A stretch of 64,000 bases of DNA from NCBI GenBank assembly GCA_948474755.1, contig CAOLHI010000150.1, forward strand, positions 806,001 to 870,000, written 5' to 3'. How positions within the stretch are numbered: position 1 is the first letter of the stretch; each line of letters starts with the position of its first letter. This DNA comes from Ctenosaura bakeri (taxonomy: Eukaryota; Chordata; Lepidosauria; Squamata; Iguanidae). Of this stretch, positions 56,060-64,000 are shown piece by piece. The position numbers and the translations under genes were made by a program. Under the pieces are notes generated by a model. It saw nothing but the letters and a program-made list of their open reading frames with translations, made no database searches and was not told where the DNA came from.

Positions 56060-58144
56060 ACAAATTTGGAATTTATCCTTCAGCGGGAAAGAGAAGTCAA
56101 GTGCAGCCAGACATGCATTCTAGATGTTAAAAAAGCTGATTTCTGTAAACTTACAGAGTTACTTGGCAAAATTCTGTGGTCAAGAATACTGAAGGAGAAA
56201 GGAGAACTCTCAGCTGACCTAAGTGTTAAAAGAATCATGTACAGGAAATGGAAGAATGGTGAAACCATTCTTCAAGCAAATTCAAGCAAATAGCCAAGAT
56301 ATGTAGGAGAAGGTCAAAATAGCTAATGTGCAGAATGAACTCAGGCTTGCCAGAGACATTAAAAACAATAAAAAGGGCTTTTTTAGATAGTCTGCAGCAA
56401 AAGGAAAAAGAAGGAAATGATAGAGTTGCTGCGCAGAAATTACTAACGGGGGAAGAAAAAAAAAGTAGAACTGCTCAACACCTTCCTTGCCTCAGGTGTT
56501 GACTCTCTCCTTTTCTCCCAAAAGGACAGAAGTATTCAACCGGGGTGGGTGGGGAGCAAGTGAGGAAGGGGGGGAATGCAGCACAGAATACATAGAGAAG
56601 TAGTACAGGAATACTTGGCTGAACTAGATTAATTCAAGTCTCCAGGGCCAGATGAATTACATCCAAAGATATTAAAAGAACTGGCAGAAGTCATTTCAGA
56701 ACCACTCGCAGTAATCTTTGAAAACTCTTGGAGAACAGGAGAAGTCCCAGCAGACTGGAGGAGGGCAAATGTTGTCACCACCTTCAAGAAGGGTAAAAAA
56801 GAGGACCCAAATAACTATCACCCAGTCAGCCTTACATCAATACCAGGAAAGATCCCAGAGCAGATAATTGAACAGTCAGTTTCTAATTACTTAGAAAGCA
56901 ATGCAGTAATCATTAAAAGTCAACATGGATTTCTCAAAAATAAGTCATGCCAGACTAATCTTATCTCTTTTTATGATAGAGTTACAAGCTTTGATAGATG
57001 AAGGGAATGCTGTGGATTTAGAATATTTTGATTTCAGTAAGGCCTTTGACAAAGTTCTTCATGACATTCTTGCAAAGAAGCTAGTAAAGTGCGAGCTGGG
57101 GAGGGCTACTGTTAGGTGGATTTGTAATTAGTTGGCTGACCAAACCCAAAGGGTGCTCACTAATGGCTGTTTTTCATCCTGCAGAGAAGTGTTAGGGTTC
57201 TTTCCTGGGTCCAGTGCTATTCAACATCTTGATCAATGACTTGGTTGAGGGAGTAGAAAGCATGCTAATCAAATTTGCAAATGACACCAAATTAGAAGGG
57301 GTTGCTAATACACCAGAGGACAGGATCAAATTTCAAAATGGCCTTGACAGATTGGAGAGCTAACAAAATGAATTTCAACAGACACAAATGTAAAGTCCTG
57401 CACTTAGGCAGAAAAAATGGAATGCACAAATATAGGACAGGGGACATATAGCTAGATAACAGTACATGTGAAAGGGATCTAGGAATCTTGGTAGATCACA
57501 AGCTGAACATGAGTCAGCAATGTGATGCGGCGCCAAGAAAGCCAATGCAATTCTTGGTTGTATCAATAGGAGTATGGTGTCTAGATCAAGGGAAGTAATG
57601 GTACCACTCTGTTCTGCTTTGATTAGACCTCATCTGGAATACTGTGTTCAGTTCTGGGCACCTCAATTCAAGAAGGATATCAACAAGCTGGAGCATGTTC
57701 AGAGGAGGGCAACAAACATGGTGAAGGGTCTGGAAGCCATGACCTATAAGAAGCAGCTTAGGGAGCTGGGTATGTTTAGTCTGCAGAATAGAAGGTTAAG
57801 GAGGGGCATGATAGCCATGTTTAAATATTTGAAAGGATGTCATGTCGAGGAGGGAGCTGGCTTGTTTTCCACAGCTTGTTCTCCAGAGACTAGGACAAAG
57901 AGCAATGGATTCAAGCTGCAGGAAAGGAGATTCCACCTGAACCTCAGGAACAACTTCCTGATGGTCAGAGCTGTCCAGCAGTGGAATGTGATACCTTGGA
58001 CTGTGGTGGAGTCCCCTTCTCTGGAGGTTTTTAAGCAGAGGCTGAATGGACTTCTGTTGGGAGTGCTTTGATGTGTGTTCCTGCATGACAGGGGGTCGGA
58101 CTGGATGACCCCTGTGATCTCATCCAGCCATATGGTTCTATGAA
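56060..58144 (+). mobile_element. CR1 LINE, 2.1 kb, reverse transcriptase and 3' end
   Basis: Broken frames give the region before the reverse transcriptase near 56115-56400 (KADFCKLTELLGKILW, then KKGFF). The palm follows near 56850-57090 (GKIPEQIIEQSVSNYLES, QHGFL, FDFSKAFDKVLHD). The C-terminal part lies at 57574-58071, and the 3' end (GGACTGGATGACCCCTGTGA, ATGGTTCTATGA) closes it. In-frame stops occur through the 5' two thirds. Insertion borders are not visible. The catalytic FADD-type box is degraded around 57280 (KFANDT), so the enzyme is dead. Confidence 0.9.
57574..58071 (+). pseudogene. CR1 ORF2 C-terminal frame, 165 codons still open
   Basis: A continuous frame of 165 residues ends in TGA at 58069-58071. 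It carries RPHLEYCVQFWAPQFKKDI, EHVQRRATNM, LRELGMFSLQNRRLRRGMIA, RFHLNLRNNFLMVRAVQQWN and SLEVFKQRLNGLL, the conserved C-terminal block of CR1-type ORF2 that follows the reverse transcriptase. Its Met is only the first in the open stretch; in the parent it was internal. Upstream frames are broken, so this is a remnant and not an expressed gene. The same block, with stops, is at 48150-48420. Confidence 0.88.
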
Positions 58145-59887
58145 AGTAACTGGCTCAAAAGCCAAGTTTGGGCTTGACTACATCAGACTAAAAGGGTGTG
58201 CTGATATGATTAAATATTCCACCATAAAATCAATTAAACCCTACAGAGAGAAAGCTAGCAAATCAGGCAGAATACTGCATTAGAACACTTTTCTGTGAAT
58301 TGCAACTTTTCTGTATGCAAGAAACTTTTTTTAAAAAAATATTTATATAGGAGGTTATTTAATTACATAGCTTCTTGCCAGCTGTCGTGGTAGTATTCAG
58401 ACAGATTTTCAAGTCAAACACAGGATCTGGCAGACCATCAATACTGGACATGAGACCACACATTTGTATCTGAGAGTACTGGATTCACAGAGAACACAGC
58501 TGCATAATATCTCATATGAGCTCACAACCATATAAGTTGCTTTAATAACTCTGTAATTCTAGAAACCCCCATGAGATTCCCATTAAACTTGCAGATAGTG
58601 TTATCAGATTGTGAGCTTCTAATAAATAAAACTACTCTTAAAAAGAAAGTAATGTTACAAACTAGCTTTAAACCTAAATGTAAAACTTATTTATGGCTGT
58701 CAAGCTGTCAGATTTTTGATTTAAAGTAGGAGTCAATAAGCAACCTGCAAAAGCAAGCATGCAGGAGTAGCCAGATGTAGCTCTAATTAAGTATATACTT
58801 GACAATCAAAGACCTATGTAGGTGGAGACACTTGAAAAGCTATGGTTCATAAACTGCCCACAGGGACTGTGTAATATTTCAGGGCTGTAGGAGTGCAATT
58901 TGCAAATCTGTAACTTTCATTTTTTTTTAAACAGTGGATAACACTAGATAACACTTAGTTTAGTCAGCTATTTTAAGGTAACCTCTGAAGTGGTGTCCAG
59001 CGTCTTCAAGCAGAATGACAAACAAAAATATGTTGATAACATCTGTTACAACTGAGTGTATGCCTTACAAGAAGGAGAAGAAAAATTGGAATGGGAGAAA
59101 TTAAGATCGTTCGGGGCACCAGACATCAGTGACTGGTGGAACAGCACCCCCCTGCACTGTTTCTGACTGTAAGTTCATGTAGTTTGTCTTGTAAAGCATA
59201 GTAATGCCATATTACTTGTGGAATTTCTCTGGGAAAACTTAGTTGGCAGGATCTACCTGCCTCATGAAGTGAGTTTTCCAATGAACGGAGTTCCACAGTT
59301 GTGTTTTCCTCAAAAGTGTAATCAGAAAACTCTAGAATCCTCTTTGAGTTCTGGGTTTGGGGGGGTTTAAATGGAGATGGTGATGATGATGGTGATCCTA
59401 TTTCTACAACCAAGTATCTGTGCATATGAATGTTTTGCAACAGAAAACGTATACCTTGATCAGAACATTTTTTTAAAAGTTCATAATCTTTTATTGATTT
59501 GTTGGGAACACATCCCTTAAATCATTAGTGTCTTTATTCCTTATCCCCAGAGACTGTAAATGTCCCCTTTTGGATTATAACTCCCAGAATCCCCTGGATA
59601 GTATGGGCAGTTATCATGCTGTCTGGAAGATTCTGCGAGTTGCAGTCCAACAAATAAAATTTTCCAAACTTTGCCTAATCCCTTTAAACATCCTGGTTTA
59701 AAGTCATAACAGGTAAAAGAAAAGTTCTTTTTAAAAAGATAATTCAAGTATAAAAAAGATGATTGTGATCTTGAAAAATATAGTAAAATTTTGGTAGGCA
59801 TACCTGGATGGGTCAAGGAGTGTGCCTTTCTAGCTGCCACTGATTTTTTTAAAACAATTTTCCCTATTTTAAAAACAAACTCACTTT
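58145..59887. other. Non-coding; MITE relic near 59570-59700
   Basis: ATTATAACTCCCAGAATCCC and GCGAGTTGCAGTCCAACAAA near 59574-59655 are inverted relics of the hAT-like palindromic MITEs. The rest shows nothing, and the minus-strand frame at 59126-59440 has no motif. Confidence 0.4.
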
Positions 59888-60089
59888 GGCCATTTCCACA
59901 CTACACTGTTATACTGCTATTATTCTGCTTTCTACATCCTATGGAATCCTGGGATTTTCAGTTTAGGGAGGGGCGTTTAGAATTCTCAGCCAGGGAGCTC
60001 TTTGGCCTCAGTAAACTACAAACCCCAGAATTCCACAGGATATTGAAAGTAGAATAACAGCACTATAACAGTGTAGTGTGAAAATTGCT
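59888..60089. mobile_element. Hairpin MITE, 202 bp
   Basis: GGCCATTTCCACACTACACTG at the left and CAGTGTAGTGTGAAAATTGC at the right. Arms with CTACATCCTATGGAATCCTG and CAGAATTCCACAGGATATTG. The loop with TTAGAATTCTCAGCCAGGGA matches 13394 and 60579. The duplication is unreadable because the right end has mutated. Confidence 0.83.
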
Positions 60090-60578
60090 CTTCTCTTTAA
60101 ATAGAAATGTTTGTGTGAGAAGTTCAATTGGACGAATCAATGTCTGTGTGGGATGATGCACATGGAATGGTGTTCCTGCCACATGGTCCCATTTCATTTT
60201 CAGAATGTTAGTTGAGTCAGATGTCTGTCTCAGAGCTTGGTCTTCATAAGGTGTTTGTGTGCTGGTTCAGAAAAAAAAAATCTTGATGTAAGTTTTAAGA
60301 ACTTGTTAGCTGATTTGAATAAATTCAGCTTTAAAAATTTAATTAGAAATAACTCATGCTACTATTTTAGTCTATAAATACAGGGTTCAGGGTGTGCTGG
60401 TGTGGGAATAATAATGTGAGCTCTTTTAAGATCCCAGATTGGGCTAAGAATGCAAGACACATATTGGAAAACACAGGAAATAAATAATGGATACCATTAA
60501 GAATCAAGATGGCCCTTTTCTCCATACTGCCAACTCTACATCTGCATAGCTCTGATTCTCAGCATAAAGCTGAACTAT
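60090..60578. other. Non-coding DNA
   Basis: Nothing recognised. Confidence 0.4.
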
Positions 60579-60780
60579 GGACATTTCCATGCTACACTGT
60601 TATAGTGCTATTATTCCACTTTCAACATCCTGTGGAATTCTGGGGTTTGTAGTTTACTGAGGCCAAAGAGCTTTCTGGGTGAGAACTCTGAATGTCCCTC
60701 CCTAAACTGCAAACCCCAGGAATCCATAGGATGTTGTAAGTGGAATAATAGCACTATAACAGTATAGTGTAGAAATGGCA
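60579..60780. mobile_element. Hairpin MITE, 202 bp, opposite orientation
   Basis: GGACATTTCCATGCTACACTG and AGTGTAGAAATGGCA ends. The loop words are the reverse complement of those in 59888-60089 (GGCCAAAGAGCTTTCTGG), so the two copies, 490 bp apart, lie in inverted orientation. Confidence 0.84.
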
Positions 60781-63700
60781 AAACCTGGGAGCATTTACTC
60801 ACTTACACAAGAGTAAACCCCTCTGAAATCAATGTAACTAAATGTGGAACAGACATTTTGAATAGGGCTGAATTAATAGATACATAGGCGTCTTTGTAAA
60901 AGTAAATTGAAGTGTACAATGGGGAAAACTCATCTGGCAAGATAATGTCATCGTTACACTGGTCATATCTTTGCTCCAACGGCTAATTAAGTTTAATTTT
61001 GACATCTGGAGAGGAACAGATCTATAGCAAGGTCCTATTCAGTAAGTATTTGCTTACACTTGCACAGAGGAATTCTCTTTTAGTTTGCTTTAACTTGCAT
61101 TTAGGGACTTCTAAGAACTGAACAACATAATTTAATTCCCCTTGAGATTTTGTTAAGAGGAATTGGCAGCTCGTCTTGCTTTGGAAAGAAATCTGGCATG
61201 ACAAGTCTATCGATTTTATGGTCCGTCATTCTCCCACGCAGAGAGGCAGGCACGTTCTGCCACTAAGTGCTTAGTCTAATGGCAATTTAGAAGGAGGATT
61301 GCTGAGTGAAAAAGAAAATAAGTGATAGAAAAAAGGTGTTTTTTTCATTTTACATGAAAGAATACCTTTCTAAGACTCAGATTAGTGAATACTAATACAG
61401 CAACACGTGTGCCTAATTTTTATAGAGGACTTAGGTCAGAATCCTGTTAGTATCTTACACTGGCATAAGGAGGGGTTAGGCCCAAAGTACTTCGTTTAAC
61501 TTTGTGCAAGGAGGTACCCACCACCTTCTTGTACAACACCTTTGCCTGGATGTGTGCTACAGCTAGATGGCTCTGGTCCAGCCCACTGACTGGCTCCAGG
61601 GATGGGCTAAGGCAGCATCTATCTCACCTGCAATAATTGGGGAAGTTGGGGCATCCTTCAGTTCGTGGACTGCCATTGTAACTAAGCTAACAGAAATCCA
61701 TATTCCACCAACATATGACCGTATGCTTGTGTTTGGATTATACCATTGCGGATGGAATGGTTCTCCATTCAGTGCACAAAAACAAAATGAAGCCCTTCCC
61801 TAATTTATGCAGCAAGCATTTCAAGGAGAAAAGGTGGACTGTGAAGTAGAATAAGTTCTGGGACCCTGTTTCTTGGATTTGCATCGTGCAGACAAAATAT
61901 ACACACATCGGGCTGCTAGAGACTTATGCTGAATATGCATTTGGCAAGGGTCAGCACTGCTTAGTTTGCTCCTTTTCTCATGCATGTATGAATCTGATGG
62001 ACGAATCTGTTTCACTTTTTGTGACATTTGTATTTCTCTTCTTATTCTTGTTCACATGAAGATTAGCATGATTCTTGAGTGTACAAAACTTTGTATTCTG
62101 CTTTTCCTTATATAGTCATGCCTCAGTTAACAAACCTCTGTCAGACAAGCTTCTTTTTATGAAGACTTCTTTATACCCACCCAGCCCCCTTCTTTTTCCT
62201 CATCATCCTTTGCCTAGCTGGATGTTTTTAGCAGCATCAAATTTAAAAAGGAAGGTGAAGGAGAGATGGAGAAAAACAGTCTTTCGGTGTTAAGCTGCAG
62301 CAGTGTATCTGTAGTAAACAATATAGGAAACGAAAAAGATTGTGTTTTAGCCAGTTCTTCTGTAGCTGTGTATTCCTGTTTATGGCCATCATGGTAAACA
62401 ACAGCTGCCTCCACTGAACATGTTTAAAGAACAAGACAGAGAGAAAAGAGGAGAGCATATTCGCCTGCTTTACCAGTTACCCCATCACGTTAAAAAAATA
62501 GATTTGAAAATTTGGCCATCAAAATGGAAATCATAAGAAAAGAGGAGGCTGATGTAGGAAAAAAATTAATCCCCAGCTGCATTTTGGGAGAGGCCTCCAA
62601 GCAGTCTTTAGAAGGTTCAAGTGTTTTTAGCTTACCTGACCCTGTTGCTTGATTCACATGCATATGGTTAGTTTTGTACAGAAAACTTGTTGAAACATGT
62701 TGAACTGGTCTTTCCCTCTTTCTTTTTAAATGGTGTTGAAACCTATCCCCATTCTTTCCATGTTATTTCTGCTTCTGGTACTAATATTTCTGTTAAAGAA
62801 CTAATGCTAGGCACATATTTGCTTCATTAACTGAGATATAGGTATTTTAACTAGCATTTCCTTCAGGTACATGCCTTCTTGTATGCAATTGTCCCAGTTG
62901 CATTCTTTTTTATACATAGTTTCCCTACTCTGCACATTTTATTTTATTGGAGTACTGCACTGCATTGCAAAAGACAGAGACATTTGAAAATTGAGGGATA
63001 ATTGTAGTCTGGTTTGTGTATTTGCTTGGCAACTGTGAATTGGGTTGACTCAGAATGAAATGAAAATTTCACATCTATCCTCGCCTTAATTTATCATATG
63101 CATATTCATACACTTTCTTTTGTGAAAGGATTGTTTGTTGTTGTTCTTATTGTTGTTGTATTATGAAAAATTAAATGTGCTTCCTTTTCATCTGCAGTTT
63201 GATGTGGTAAAGTCGATCCAAAACACAGGTTTGTTATTTGTTAATCACTCTACTCTGGATCTATTCATTCTGTGATGAATAAAAGAACATTGTTAGTTCT
63301 GAGAGACTACAAGCAGATTCTTATGGTAGCTAATAAAAAAATCTAGTCATAAGGAGATCACCAGGCTTTCTCCTTGTACATATTACAGATTGCCCTTTAT
63401 ACGGATTGGAACATAATGTACAGTTCTAGTCATGTAGCTGAAAGAGAATATTGCAGAGCCAAATAAGGTGAAGACCACTCAGACAGTCAAGAGATTGGAG
63501 AAATCTATTATGAGAAAAGTTTACAACATTTGGGACTATTTGTCTTGGTAAAAAATGGTGAGTGGCATGATAGATTTGTATATAATTATGCATGCTGCAG
63601 AGAAAGTGAATCGGAGAAGTCATTTTTCATCATTTTGGAATCTAGGGTCGTCCAATGAAAATGTGTGCTGTGACATTTAGGATAAATAAAAGTAAGGAGT

Positions 63701-64000
63701 TCTTCACAGAGTGTGTAGTTAAATTATGGGTTTGCTACCAGAAGATGTAGTGATAGTTGCCAGTGTGGAGGTTATCAGTGGGTACTAGTCACAATAACTG
63801 AATATCAGAGACAGTATCAAAGGTTGTTTCTCAAACACATCATTTTTTTTTGTGTGTGTGTGTGCCTTCAAATCATTTCTTTTTTTCCCCCAGATTTTAA
63901 TTATTAATCAACACAATACATATAAATCAATATACAACAAATCCATACGTATATGTTGCCATACATTCCATAATACATTATCAACGAACAGTGTAAATGG
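60781..64000. other. Non-coding; two repeat-free blocks
   Basis: Positions 60790-60870 are a degenerate interspersed repeat (AGAGTAAACCCCTCTGAAAT). Positions 60900-61330 and 61840-62100 are repeat-free blocks of complex sequence with TAATTA, TTTGCAT and CATCTG-type words. Positions 63842-63880 hold a small SINE-like scrap (GTGTGCCTTCAAATCATTTC). No exon is evident. Confidence 0.4.

Noticed and set aside
63842..63880. SINE copy
   Set aside because: Only about 25 bp of similarity; too short to call.
1..64000. CRISPR arrays, operons, phage or prokaryotic systems
   Set aside because: No regularly spaced identical repeats, no ribosome-binding-site-preceded gene strings; all evidence indicates vertebrate nuclear DNA.

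Overview
This is vertebrate nuclear DNA, most likely from a squamate reptile and probably a lizard. The evidence is the repeat mixture: CR1, L2 and L1 LINE remnants, tRNA-derived SINEs ending in a CACAACAACAA-type tail, SINEs with a 5S-rRNA-derived head, and many short DNA-transposon hairpins. I cannot name the species. No complete host gene is visible. All long open frames are accidental or lie inside repeats, apart from the CR1 and L1 coding remnants and one doubtful exon-like segment on the minus strand (30604-30840). The window reads as intergenic or deep intronic sequence.

Layout. Positions 1-8.6 kb are mostly unique AT-rich DNA with one SINE, one CpG-dense GGCCC-ended MITE (4223-4667), one hairpin MITE (5439-5599), one GGGCTTTAT-ended MITE split by a SINE (6521-6984) and a (CTTT)n tract. 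Positions 8.6-22.8 kb hold two solo LTRs of one endogenous retrovirus family, two 5S-type SINEs, an L2 fragment and several MITEs. Positions 22.8-31 kb hold a repeat-free block that may be conserved regulatory DNA, a large inverted repeat, a second LTR-like element and the exon-like segment.

Positions 31-36.5 kb are a stack of nested transposons. A 2-kb hAT element with an 81-bp minisatellite is followed by an L1 copy. That L1 is split by a Harbinger-type MITE and by a pogo/Tigger-like element, which carries its own minisatellite, and that array was in turn entered by an L2 fragment. Positions 37-52.6 kb hold more DNA elements, a CR1 copy split by a solo LTR, and a fourth LTR carrying a near-perfect hairpin MITE. 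Positions 52.6-64 kb hold a longer CR1 copy with a 165-codon intact C-terminal frame, hairpin MITEs, and further repeat-free blocks.

The dominant signal is the density of non-autonomous DNA transposons with GGCC-type termini and 3-bp target duplications (PIF/Harbinger-like), and the nesting that gives their relative ages. I found no CRISPR, operon, toxin or other prokaryotic-type system, and no convincing new biological system. The items most worth a second look are the exon-like segment, the repeat-free blocks, and the mobile-element stacks.
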